Shown: piece by piece, positions 6,666-14,285 of the stretch | How the letters are laid out: every line of letters begins with the position of its first letter | Position numbering within the stretch: the stretch's first letter is position 1 | Assembly (NCBI GenBank): GCA_964525015.1 | Contig: CAZGFY010000008.1 | Span: forward strand, 1 to 64,000 | Source of the DNA: RGIG3102 sp964525015 | GTDB lineage: Bacteria > Bacillota > Clostridia > Oscillospirales > Ruminococcaceae | Length of the DNA: 64,000 nt | Direction: 5' to 3' | The notes under the pieces: generated by a model | Database searches by the model: none | What the model saw: the letters and a program-made list of their open reading frames with translations, nothing else | Told to the model about the DNA's origin: nothing | Position numbers and translations under genes: made by a program

Positions 6666-7706
6666 TTATATAATAAACATAGCATCGCCAAAGCTATAAA
6701 ATCTATATTTTTCACTAACAGCGTGATTATATGCATCCATACAAGTACTGTGTCCTGCTAATGCACTAACTAGCATAATTAAAGTGCTTTCAGGTAGATG
6801 AAAATTTGTTATAAGCCCATCTATCACTTTAAATTCATATCCTGGATAGATGAAAATATTAGTGTCCATATCACAAGGGACAACTTTTTTATGCTCTTTA
6901 TAGCAAGCTTCAAGCGTTCTTGTACTCGTTGTACCAACTGAGATTACTCTATTTCCATTTTCTTTAGCAAAATTTATTGCATCGGCTGTATCTTTTGGAA
7001 TATTAAACCATTCGCTATGCATATCGTGCTCTAAAATACTATCGGTTTTAACTGGCCTAAATGTGCCTAGCCCAACGTGTAGTGTTACATATTTTATAAC
7101 AACGCCTTTATCTATAAGCCTTTGCATTAACTCTTTAGTAAAATGAAGTCCTGCTGTTGGAGCAGCGGCAGAGCCTAGAATTTTCGCATACTCTGTTTGA
7201 TATAGGCTATTATCAGTTAGTTCTGTTGTTATATAATGTGGTAGTGGTAGTTTTCCAACGATGTCTAGTGCTTCATATAAAGTGCTAGTTGTGTAAGAAA
7301 ACTCAATTAATTTATTCCCATTATCCAAAGTTTTATTTATTTTAGCTGTTAAAACTGGGCTATCAAAAATTATTTCTGCACCTTCTTTTAATCGTTTGCC
7401 CGGCTTTGCAAGACATTCCCAAACATTTACGCCAGTTTGCTTTAATAATAAAAGTTCGCAAGCTGCACCTGTATTTTTTTTGCCATATAATCTTGCAGGC
7501 AAAACTTTAGAATCATTTAAAACTAAAACATCGCCAGAATTTAGCATATCACATATATCCGAAAACACCTTATCTTCAAAATTACTAGAATTTTTATTAA
7601 CGCATAATAGCTTGCATTTATCTCTTGGTATCATCGGAGTTTGTGCGATTAATTCTTCTGGTAAAAAAAAGAAATAATCGCTTTTATTTAATAGTTTTTC
7701 ACTCAT
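6666..7706 (-). CDS. queA: S-adenosylmethionine:tRNA ribosyltransferase-isomerase
   Basis: The 346-residue QueA transfers and isomerises the ribosyl group of AdoMet onto preQ1-tRNA to give epoxyqueuosine. Family segments are visible: PxxPRD near residue 22-28, LNDSKVLPARLYGKK (about 60-75), AAPTAGLHFT (about 181-190), HVGLGTFRPV (about 211-220) and NFHLPESTLIMLVSALAG near the C-terminus. It is the first gene of the queA-tgt-yajC unit and has a sigma-A promoter at 7752-7780. Confidence 0.95.
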   Translation of the reverse strand: MSEKLLNKSDYFFFLPEELIAQTPMIPRDKCKLLCVNKNSSNFEDKVFSDICDMLNSGDVLVLNDSKVLPARLYGKKNTGAACELLLLKQTGVNVWECLAKPGKRLKEGAEIIFDSPVLTAKINKTLDNGNKLIEFSYTTSTLYEALDIVGKLPLPHYITTELTDNSLYQTEYAKILGSAAAPTAGLHFTKELMQRLIDKGVVIKYVTLHVGLGTFRPVKTDSILEHDMHSEWFNIPKDTADAINFAKENGNRVISVGTTSTRTLEACYKEHKKVVPCDMDTNIFIYPGYEFKVIDGLITNFHLPESTLIMLVSALAGHSTCMDAYNHAVSEKYRFYSFGDAMFII

Positions 7707-7751
7707 TTATTATTTATTTTCCTTTATAAATTTAAAAATTGCATAAATGAT

Positions 7752-7780
7752 ATTATACCTTATTTTACTAGTTTTTTCAA
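7752..7780 (-). promoter_or_regulatory. Sigma-A promoter of queA-tgt-yajC
   Basis: Minus-strand TTGAAA (7780-7775), 17 bp, TATAAT (7757-7752). The predicted start point is about 40 nt before the queA ATG. No preQ1 riboswitch was recognised in that short leader. Confidence 0.8.
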
Positions 7781-7797
7781 GCAAAATAATATATAGC

Positions 7798-7826
7798 TTG
7801 TATTTATTTTGTAAAAATTGTAAAAT
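7798..7826 (+). promoter_or_regulatory. Possible promoter of the capA-family gene
   Basis: TTGTAT (7798-7803), 17 bp, TAAAAT (7821-7826), about 35 bp before the ATG at 7861 and divergent from the queA promoter. Both hexamers deviate from consensus, so this is a weaker call. Confidence 0.4.
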
Positions 7827-7860
7827 AATATTATTAAATATAAAAAAGGAATGTAAATAT

Positions 7861-9051
7861 ATGAAAAATAATGTAAAAATTCTTTGGATACTTGGCATTT
7901 TATTAATAATATCATCTGCAATTTTTTTTTATCCTTCCCCACAAAAAGTTTCAAACACGGCCGATGTTATCCAGCCTACCCCTACCCCAGCACCAACTGT
8001 AAAACCTACTGATACAGTTAGCTTTGTTGCCGCTGGCGATAATTTAATTCACGGCTCTATATATCTTCAAGCTGCAAGAAGAAGTGAAGAAAGTGGTGGA
8101 TATGATTTTGATTATTTATATGAAAATATAGAATATTATTTTGATGATTTCGATGTAAAGTTTATCAATCAAGAAACATTAGTAACCCCACTTGAGCCTT
8201 CAACCTATCCAATGTTTTCTTCTCCTTTAGCACTTGGAGATAAGGTGATTGAAATGGGATTTAACGTTATTGGAACTAGTAATAATCACTCATATGATAA
8301 AGGCGTGGATGGAATTTATAAAACCTTGCAATACTGGAATAGCAAAGATGTTATAAACACTGGTTTTTACACTGGCGATAACACAGCTGATATAAAATAC
8401 TTAGAAACAAACAATATTAAAATGAGCTTTCTAGCCTACACTTTTTCAACTAACGGGCTTAATATCTATGATGAAACCAGCCCTTATGTTATCTCACCTA
8501 GTGATTATGAAATAGTAAGAGAGCAAGTTAAAATCGCAAAAGAAAACTCAGAAGTTGTTATTGTTTCTATTCACTGGGGCACTGAAAACTCAAATGAAGT
8601 AAATTCATATCAAAAAGATGTTGTTATGAATTTAAATGAAATGGGAGTAGACGTTATTATTGGCACCCACCCACACGTTGTGCAAACAGTTGAAAATTAT
8701 ATAAATCCAGAAACTGGATTTGAAACTTTAGTTTGTTATTCACTTGGAAATTTTGTTTCAGCACAATCTGTTTCTAATAATATGATTGGCGGGCTATTCC
8801 AATTCGATATAACTAAAACATATGATTTAGATGGAAACTTTACTATTGATATAATTAATCCCTACTTTGTGCCACTTGTAACACATTATGATTATAATTT
8901 TTCAAATATTAGAAACTATCTTTTAAAAGATTACACACAAGAACTTGCAAGCACACACGGAGTTTCAGCAATGAGTGCAAAATTTAGTATGGAATACATT
9001 GAAAATATAATTAATACATATATCCCAGAAGAATATTTATTATATAAATAA
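7861..9051 (+). CDS. CapA-family (poly-gamma-glutamate synthesis-type) metallophosphatase-like protein
   Basis: The 396-residue protein has a signal-anchor helix (about 6-24), a Pro/Thr linker (37-50) and an extracytoplasmic CapA domain. Metal-ligand motifs of the calcineurin-like fold are visible: AAGDNLIHG (58-65), NQET, NNHSYDKG, SIHWGTE, GTHPHVVQ and YSLGNFVS. The start is placed at 7861, because AAAGGA at 7846-7850 precedes it and the helix begins immediately after. The family includes capsule and lipoprotein-associated proteins of mostly unproven activity. No pgs/cap genes lie nearby. The stop codon directly abuts the assembly gap. Confidence 0.85.
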   Translation: MKNNVKILWILGILLIISSAIFFYPSPQKVSNTADVIQPTPTPAPTVKPTDTVSFVAAGDNLIHGSIYLQAARRSEESGGYDFDYLYENIEYYFDDFDVKFINQETLVTPLEPSTYPMFSSPLALGDKVIEMGFNVIGTSNNHSYDKGVDGIYKTLQYWNSKDVINTGFYTGDNTADIKYLETNNIKMSFLAYTFSTNGLNIYDETSPYVISPSDYEIVREQVKIAKENSEVVIVSIHWGTENSNEVNSYQKDVVMNLNEMGVDVIIGTHPHVVQTVENYINPETGFETLVCYSLGNFVSAQSVSNNMIGGLFQFDITKTYDLDGNFTIDIINPYFVPLVTHYDYNFSNIRNYLLKDYTQELASTHGVSAMSAKFSMEYIENIINTYIPEEYLLYK

Positions 9052-9151
9052 NNNNNNNNNNNNNNNNNNNNNNNNNNNNNNNNNNNNNNNNNNNNNNNNN
9101 NNNNNNNNNNNNNNNNNNNNNNNNNNNNNNNNNNNNNNNNNNNNNNNNNNN
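9052..9151. other. Assembly gap of 100 N
   Basis: Exactly 100 undetermined bases, the conventional placeholder for a gap of unknown size in a scaffold. Any gene between the capA-family gene and glnN may be missing. Confidence 0.98.
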
Positions 9152-9173
9152 GCTATAAACCTTTACCCTAAGT

Positions 9174-9215
9174 AAAACGAACAAGAAACACATTTCTGTA
9201 TTTCTTGTTCGTTTT
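9174..9215. terminator. Bidirectional intrinsic terminator beside glnN
   Basis: Perfect 15-bp arms (9174-9188 and 9201-9215) with a 12-nt loop, A-run on the left and T-run on the right. It ends glnN on the minus strand and could end an unseen plus-strand gene from the gap. Confidence 0.85.
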
Positions 9216-9237
9216 TTATATATAAGGATGGATTTAG

Positions 9238-11322
9238 TTAGTTTATACTATTAAAAATATCATAGTATGTTGGCAGACTATAAAATTCATTCGGCATTGA
9301 AAGTTCAACTTCATCAATAACAAATCTTATTTTATTCATCTGTGCTAAAATTTCATCGCGATAGAATGTAGCTTCTTCTATTAGAGTTTTTGAATTTTTA
9401 ACTTCAACCATTAATGCTTCAAGTTTTGAAACTTTAACAGCGATATCTTTTGCAAAACCTGTGATTGATTTAATTGTTTCTTCTTCATATGAATAATCAA
9501 TATCAAGGCTCTTTTTACTCATAGCAACTTCAAGCAAAGATTTTTCATATTTTAATATAGAAGAAAGAATTTCTTTTCTTGTCATATCAATAAGCGTTAA
9601 AGCTTCTATATGGATAGTTTTGCAGTATGTTTCCATTAAAATTTCATATCTTAAATTAACTTCAACGCTACTCATTACATTATTTTCTTCAAAAAGCTTT
9701 ATATTCTTTTCTTTAATATAATGTGGCAGTGCATCAACTGTGTTTTTAAGATTTAAAAGTCCCCTTTTTTCAGCTTCAATTTCCCATTCACCCATATAGC
9801 TATTACCACTAAATAATATACGCTTATGCTTAATAAACGTTTCTTTAATGATTTTTTTAATATCTTCTTTAACATCGTTTGATTTTTCAAGTTCATCAGC
9901 AAATAATCTTAAAGAGTTTGCTATTATTGTGTTAATAAAAATATTTGGGCCTGCAATTGAGAAAGATGAGCCAACCATACGAAACTCAAACTTATTGCCT
10001 GTAAAAGCAAAAGGCGAAGTTCTGTTTCTATCTGTTGTATCTTTTGTAAAGTATGAAAGTTCTGAAAGACCTAGCTTTAAAGGCTTTTTCTCAAACTCTA
10101 AAAAGTCTTTATCTTCAGTTATCGCTTCGATTACTGCTGATAGTTCATCCCCTAAAAAGATTGAAATAATAGCTGGTGGTGCTTCATTTGCACCTAGTCT
10201 ATGGTCGTTAGCAGCGCTTGCAGATGAAATTCTAAGTAAATCTTGATATTCATCAACAGCCTTAATTGTAGCAGCTAAAAACAATAGAAATCTTGTGTTT
10301 TCGCTTGGATTTTTCCCTGGTGAATACATATTTTTGCCTGTGTCAGTTGTAAGTGAGAAGTTATTATGCTTACCACTTCCGTTAACTCCTGCAAATGGTT
10401 TTTCGTGAAGTAGACAAACTAAGCCGTGTTTATCAGCTAGAGTTTTCATAATATCCATTGTAACTTGGTTGTTATCAGTTGCAACGTTTGTAGTTGTAAA
10501 TATCGGAGCAAGTTCATATTGTCCAGGGGCAACTTCGTTATGGCGAGTTTTTGCAAATATGCCAATATCCCATAACTGCTCTTCTAATTCTTTCATATAT
10601 TCTGATACTCTTGGCTTTATACTTCCAAAGTAATGGTCGTCTAAATCTTGGCCTTTTGGCGCACGAGCACCTAAAAGTGTTCTTCCAGTTAGCACTAAGT
10701 CCTGACGCTTTTGATAAACTGATTTATCAATTAAAAAATATTCCTGTTCTGCACCCACCACTGGTAAAACCTTTTTAGTTGTTGTATCGCCTAGTAATCT
10801 TAAAATCCTTAAAGACTCTTTTTCAACTGCAACCATTGATTTTAATAATGGTGTTTTTTTATCTAAACTTTCACCACCAAATGAGCAAAAAGCAGTTGGA
10901 ATATATAGTGTATCATCTCTAACAAAGGCATAAGACGTAGTATCCCAAACAGTGTATCCCCTTGCTTCAAATGTGCTCCTAATCCCGCCAGATGGAAAGC
11001 TTGATGCATCAGGCTCACCCCTAACTAGTTCTTTTGCACTAAAATCCATTATCATTTTTCCATCATCGCCAACAGATACAAACGCTTCGTGTTTTTCAGC
11101 TGTTATACCTGTCATTGGCTGGAACCAATGAGTAAAATGTGTTGCACCTTTTTCAATAGCCCATTCTTTCATTGCCGTTGCAACTATATTGGCAACTTCA
11201 ATACTTAATAAACTTCCGTCTGCTATTGATTTTTCAAGTGCTAAATATGTTTCTTTTGGAAGTTTTTTCTTCATTACTTCCTTAGTAAAAGCTTTACTAG
11301 CAAAAGTTTCTTCTAATTTCAT
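9238..11322 (-). CDS. glnN: Glutamine synthetase type III
   Basis: The 694-residue enzyme makes glutamine from glutamate, ammonia and ATP. Its size (about 700 residues against about 440 for type I) and the GSIII signature segments identify it: KGATHFTHWFQPMTG, the DASSFPSGG loop, GAEQEYFLID, RHNEVAPGQYE, NGSGKHNNFS, ANDHRLGANEAPPA and GSSFSIAGPN. The start at 11322 (MKLEETF) is preferred over the ATG seven codons upstream because AAAGGAATAAG lies between them. A strong hairpin (11348-11386) sits just before the gene. It is one of two glutamine synthetase genes in the window, with glnA at 12930. Confidence 0.95.
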   Translation of the reverse strand: MKLEETFASKAFTKEVMKKKLPKETYLALEKSIADGSLLSIEVANIVATAMKEWAIEKGATHFTHWFQPMTGITAEKHEAFVSVGDDGKMIMDFSAKELVRGEPDASSFPSGGIRSTFEARGYTVWDTTSYAFVRDDTLYIPTAFCSFGGESLDKKTPLLKSMVAVEKESLRILRLLGDTTTKKVLPVVGAEQEYFLIDKSVYQKRQDLVLTGRTLLGARAPKGQDLDDHYFGSIKPRVSEYMKELEEQLWDIGIFAKTRHNEVAPGQYELAPIFTTTNVATDNNQVTMDIMKTLADKHGLVCLLHEKPFAGVNGSGKHNNFSLTTDTGKNMYSPGKNPSENTRFLLFLAATIKAVDEYQDLLRISSASAANDHRLGANEAPPAIISIFLGDELSAVIEAITEDKDFLEFEKKPLKLGLSELSYFTKDTTDRNRTSPFAFTGNKFEFRMVGSSFSIAGPNIFINTIIANSLRLFADELEKSNDVKEDIKKIIKETFIKHKRILFSGNSYMGEWEIEAEKRGLLNLKNTVDALPHYIKEKNIKLFEENNVMSSVEVNLRYEILMETYCKTIHIEALTLIDMTRKEILSSILKYEKSLLEVAMSKKSLDIDYSYEEETIKSITGFAKDIAVKVSKLEALMVEVKNSKTLIEEATFYRDEILAQMNKIRFVIDEVELSMPNEFYSLPTYYDIFNSIN

Positions 11323-11347
11323 ACTACATCTTATTCCTTTCATAAAA

Positions 11348-11386
11348 TGTATATATTTAGGCTATTATTAAGCCTAAATATATACA
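11348..11386 (-). terminator. Hairpin between the sugar amidotransferase gene and glnN (terminator or attenuator)
   Basis: Perfect 16-bp arms (11371-11386 and 11348-11363) with a 7-nt loop, followed by TTTTAT on the minus strand. It lies about 26 nt before the glnN start and I see no good promoter between it and glnN, so it may work as a read-through attenuator. Confidence 0.6.
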
Positions 11387-11422
11387 ATGTTAAAAGCCTT
11401 TTCCTTTATTTCTCTATTAAAT

Positions 11423-12535
11423 TTATTTGCCTATTTCTTCTTTTAAAACCCATTTCCCCATTGAGTTTTTAGTGAATAAATCTCTGTTGTAGAATTTATC
11501 AACTATTGCCCAGAATTCACTTTCAGAATATCCACAGAATTCGCAGAAATCTTTAACACATAGTTTATCTAAATCGCCATCATGCTTTTTAATTAATTCA
11601 AATCCTTCTTCTCTAGTCATCATTCCATAGCGGATTAATCTTGAAGAATAGTCAGTAGCAGCTGCGTGGCCAAACTTTGGATATTTCATCCAAGAGTGAA
11701 CTAGGTATGCCCTTGAGTCAATTTGGTCAAAGTTTTCGATATGGTGAGTTCTATCCCATTCATGTGTTAAATCATTAAATCCTCTTGATTTTGCTAAATT
11801 GTAGTTTCTAACACTGTTCCACTCAACAAAGTAAGACATATAAAATGGATCTAGTTTATCAAGTTGCTCTTGAGTAGGTGCTTTTAAAAGATTTAAATCA
11901 TTTTCTGTAACGCCATCGCCTAAAAGCTCTGCAAAATCTATATCCACAGCAACACCGTTATTAACTTGTGCTTTAGCTGAGTAAGTTTCTTTGTCTTCAC
12001 TTCCGCCGTATTCATAGCTAACATTTTCACCATAGCAAATTAATGGAGTGTTAAATGCAAGAGCCATATATAGTGGGAATGTGTAGATAAATCTATCAAC
12101 AAACCAAGTTGGTTTTCCGTATTTTTCAAAGAATTTTTTCATTAATATTTTTTGAACTTTTATATTTGGTTTCCAGCTAACTATATTACAAGAGAATTCT
12201 TCACTTAAGTTTTTAAGATTATGAACTCCTGCGTCTGTCATAGGGAAGTTGTCTTCAACTGTAAAAAGAATAGGGTTCATACCTAAAACTTCTTTTAACA
12301 TATAAACTTGAAAATGACTGTCTTTCCCACCACTTACTGCGATTGCACAGTCGTATCCGCCAGGACCATTACATCCACGATATTTATCGCATAATGCTTT
12401 TAATTCTTCAAATCTTTTATTATAATCAACGTTTTTTCTGTTTTCAAAGTGATTACAAGCGCTACATACGCCGTTTTCATCAAAAGTAACTCCTGGTCTC
12501 ATACTTGTCATTGTGCATTTAGTACATGTTTGCAT
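11423..12535 (-). CDS. N-acetyl sugar amidotransferase (WbpG/TIGR03573-like)
   Basis: The 370-residue protein opens with a Cys4 zinc ribbon (CTKC, then CSAC) and a PP-loop ATPase motif AVSGGKDSHF, typical of the N-type ATP pyrophosphatases that aminate N-acetylated sugars in surface polysaccharide or pseudaminic/legionaminic-type pathways. A C-terminal Cys pair (CEFCGYSE) is present. The start is placed at 12535 (MQTCTKC), where family members begin and where GGAAAGG lies upstream; a 13-codon extension to 12574 is possible. No glycan operon surrounds it, so the substrate is unknown. Its promoter and leader terminator are described separately. Confidence 0.8.
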   Translation of the reverse strand: MQTCTKCTMTSMRPGVTFDENGVCSACNHFENRKNVDYNKRFEELKALCDKYRGCNGPGGYDCAIAVSGGKDSHFQVYMLKEVLGMNPILFTVEDNFPMTDAGVHNLKNLSEEFSCNIVSWKPNIKVQKILMKKFFEKYGKPTWFVDRFIYTFPLYMALAFNTPLICYGENVSYEYGGSEDKETYSAKAQVNNGVAVDIDFAELLGDGVTENDLNLLKAPTQEQLDKLDPFYMSYFVEWNSVRNYNLAKSRGFNDLTHEWDRTHHIENFDQIDSRAYLVHSWMKYPKFGHAAATDYSSRLIRYGMMTREEGFELIKKHDGDLDKLCVKDFCEFCGYSESEFWAIVDKFYNRDLFTKNSMGKWVLKEEIGK

Positions 12536-12644
12536 AATTATTACCATAACCTTTCCGTTGATTTCTAAGCTCATATAGCTTAAAACCCACTAACTTGAAA
12601 CCTTTTTTCAAGCTTTTAATTTTTTTTAATATTTAGTATATAAC

Positions 12645-12687
12645 AAAAATAAAGGCACCGTGAGCTTTGTAAACTCACAGCGCCTTT
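12645..12687 (-). terminator. Promoter-proximal terminator in the sugar amidotransferase leader
   Basis: On the minus-strand RNA, 12687-12674 pairs with 12664-12651 over 14 bp including two G-U wobbles, followed by AUUUUUG. On the plus strand the same positions give A-C mismatches, so the hairpin is built for minus-strand transcription. It begins only about 8 nt after the predicted start point, giving a default RNA of roughly 50 nt. Confidence 0.8.
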
Positions 12688-12701
12688 GCTGTTATGGATG
12701 T

Positions 12702-12730
12702 AGTATACACCTTTGATTTAATTTTGTCAA
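12702..12730 (-). promoter_or_regulatory. Strong sigma-A promoter toward the sugar amidotransferase gene
   Basis: Minus-strand TTGACA (12730-12725), 17 bp, TATACT (12707-12702). Predicted start point near 12695. It is divergent from the glnA promoter, whose -35 begins 36 bp away. Confidence 0.85.
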
Positions 12731-12765
12731 CACTTTTTTAAAAAATTTTTTCAAAGATTTTCATA

Positions 12766-12794
12766 TTGACATTTTTTGAGTTTTAATATATAAT
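12766..12794 (+). promoter_or_regulatory. Strong sigma-A promoter of glnA
   Basis: Consensus TTGACA (12766-12771), 17 bp, consensus TATAAT (12789-12794). Predicted start point 12800-12802, immediately at the first leader hairpin. Confidence 0.9.
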
Positions 12795-12801
12795 ATTTTC
12801 T

Positions 12802-12906
12802 ATGAACAAAGGTGTTCATCATATAGTGTAAACTAAAAAAAACGGATTAAACAGCCGTGTTGTTTGAGTCCCCCATTTTACATTATATGATGAACATCTT
12901 TTTTTT
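12802..12906 (+). promoter_or_regulatory. glnA leader: hexaloop hairpin overlapping an intrinsic terminator, probable ANTAR target
   Basis: A first hairpin has stem ATGAAC/GTTCAT (12802-12807 with 12814-12819) and the six-nt loop AAAGGT, with A at loop position 1 and G at position 4, as in ANTAR-bound hairpins. Its 3' half is part of the terminator arm 12811-12832, which pairs with 12877-12898 over 22 bp (two G-U) and is followed by eight T. The two folds are mutually exclusive at the base of the terminator. The ANTAR gene lies directly downstream of glnA. A clear second hexaloop hairpin was not found. Confidence 0.7.
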
Positions 12907-12929
12907 ATTTTTAAGGATGGTTTTTTATT

Positions 12930-14249
12930 ATGAAAAATATTATTAGCGACGTTTTAGATTTTATAAACGAAAATAATGTTAAATTTATTAGGCTTAATTT
13001 TTGTGATATTTTAGGAGTATCAAAAAATATTTCTATTATGCCACACGAACTTGAAAGTGCTTTTACTAAAGGAGTTTCATTTGACGCAAACTCTATTAAA
13101 GGATTTAGTGATATTACTAAGAGTGATTTATTCCTATTCCCAGACCCAACTACTCTAACATTGCTTCCATGGCGTCCGGGCTCTGGTAGAGTTGTTAAAT
13201 TTATCTGTGATATTAAATATCCAAACGGAGAGAATTTTACAGATGACACACGATATGTTTTAAAATCAATTGCACAAAAATGTGAAGAAAGTGGTTACAC
13301 TTCTAAGATAGGTGCTGAATGTGAATTTTATCTTTTCAAAACAGATGAAAATGGAAATCCAACTAAAACGCCTTTGGATAACGGAACATACTTGGATATG
13401 TATCCACTTGATAAAGGTGAAGATATTAGAAAAGAAATCTGCCTATCACTTCAAGATATGGGAATTATGCCTGAAAGTAGCCACCACGAGCAAGGACCCG
13501 GACAAAATGAAATTGATTTTACATTCTCTGATGCTCTTTCTTGTGCTGATAATTTATTAAGTTTTAAATCAGTGGTGAAAAATATCGCAACTCAAAATGG
13601 TTTGTTTGCATCATTTATGCCAAAACCTTTAAAAGATAAAGCGGGGAATGGATTACACATAAATATTTCGCTTTCAAAAGACGGAGTAAATCTTTTTAGC
13701 CCTATTGATGAAAAAATGCCAATTATAGCACAGCAGTTTATCGCTGGTATTATAGATAAGGCAGAAGAAATTTCACTTTTTTTAAATCCCACTATCAATT
13801 CATACGATAGATTAGGTGGTTTTGAAGCACCAAAATACATCTCATGGTCAAAAGAGAACCGTTCGCAGTTTATTAGAATTCCAGCTGCTGCAAAAGAAAA
13901 TTCAAGAATTGAAGTTAGAAGCGCAGACCCTAGCGTTAATCCATATCTTGCTTTTAGCCTTATCACTGCTGCTGGATTATATGGAATTGAAAATAAACTC
14001 TCTCTTCCCTCTTCAAAAGATGTTGATTTATATAAAGCTGACACTGATATGATAAGCGATTTAAAAAAGCTACCTTTATCACTTTTAGAATCTATTTCAC
14101 TTGCTAAAAATAGCGAATTTATTAAAAGTGTTTTAGGTGAAAGTTTATTAAACAAATTTATTTTACTAAAAGAAGCAGAAATTTTAGAGTTTAATAGTAT
14201 ATATGATAAGAGCGAATTTTTTGATAATAGATATTTCAATCAATTATAA
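12930..14249 (+). CDS. glnA: Type I glutamine synthetase, divergent
   Basis: The 439-residue GSI-type synthetase keeps the catalytic elements GAECEFYLF, HHEQGPGQNE, GNGLHINIS, NSYDRLGG, NRSQFIRIP and RIEVRSADP. Compared with the Bacillus enzyme, the feedback/regulator-contact Arg62 in the GFVRIEESD segment is Asp61 here (GFSDITKSD), and the C-terminal EWxxYR-type tail is replaced by EFNSIYDKSEFF. It may therefore not be controlled the GlnR/TnrA way. It heads glnA-ANTAR gene-pyrG behind a terminator-containing leader. Whether it is a true ammonia-assimilating enzyme or a GlnA-like ligase is not proven. Confidence 0.88.
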   Translation: MKNIISDVLDFINENNVKFIRLNFCDILGVSKNISIMPHELESAFTKGVSFDANSIKGFSDITKSDLFLFPDPTTLTLLPWRPGSGRVVKFICDIKYPNGENFTDDTRYVLKSIAQKCEESGYTSKIGAECEFYLFKTDENGNPTKTPLDNGTYLDMYPLDKGEDIRKEICLSLQDMGIMPESSHHEQGPGQNEIDFTFSDALSCADNLLSFKSVVKNIATQNGLFASFMPKPLKDKAGNGLHINISLSKDGVNLFSPIDEKMPIIAQQFIAGIIDKAEEISLFLNPTINSYDRLGGFEAPKYISWSKENRSQFIRIPAAAKENSRIEVRSADPSVNPYLAFSLITAAGLYGIENKLSLPSSKDVDLYKADTDMISDLKKLPLSLLESISLAKNSEFIKSVLGESLLNKFILLKEAEILEFNSIYDKSEFFDNRYFNQL

Positions 14250-14285
14250 TTAAAATCACTAAATTCTATGAAAGGTACTATTAAG

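Noticed and set aside
6660..7750. preQ1 riboswitch before queA
   Set aside because: The leader of about 40 nt lacks the C-rich aptamer loop and A-rich tail.
7710..7898. Minus-strand frame between queA and the capA-family gene
   Set aside because: It overlaps both divergent promoters and has no ribosome site.
9011..9193. Frame running across the N gap
   Set aside because: It is an artefact of translating undetermined bases.
11344..12929. A second ANTAR target in the amidotransferase leader
   Set aside because: The hairpin loops there have 5, 7 or 9 nt without the A1/G4 hexaloop; CTTGAAA/TTTCAAG with loop AAAGG is similar but too short.
13592..14239. 215-codon antisense frame within glnA
   Set aside because: It is fully antisense to well-supported glutamine synthetase motifs and itself shows no motifs.
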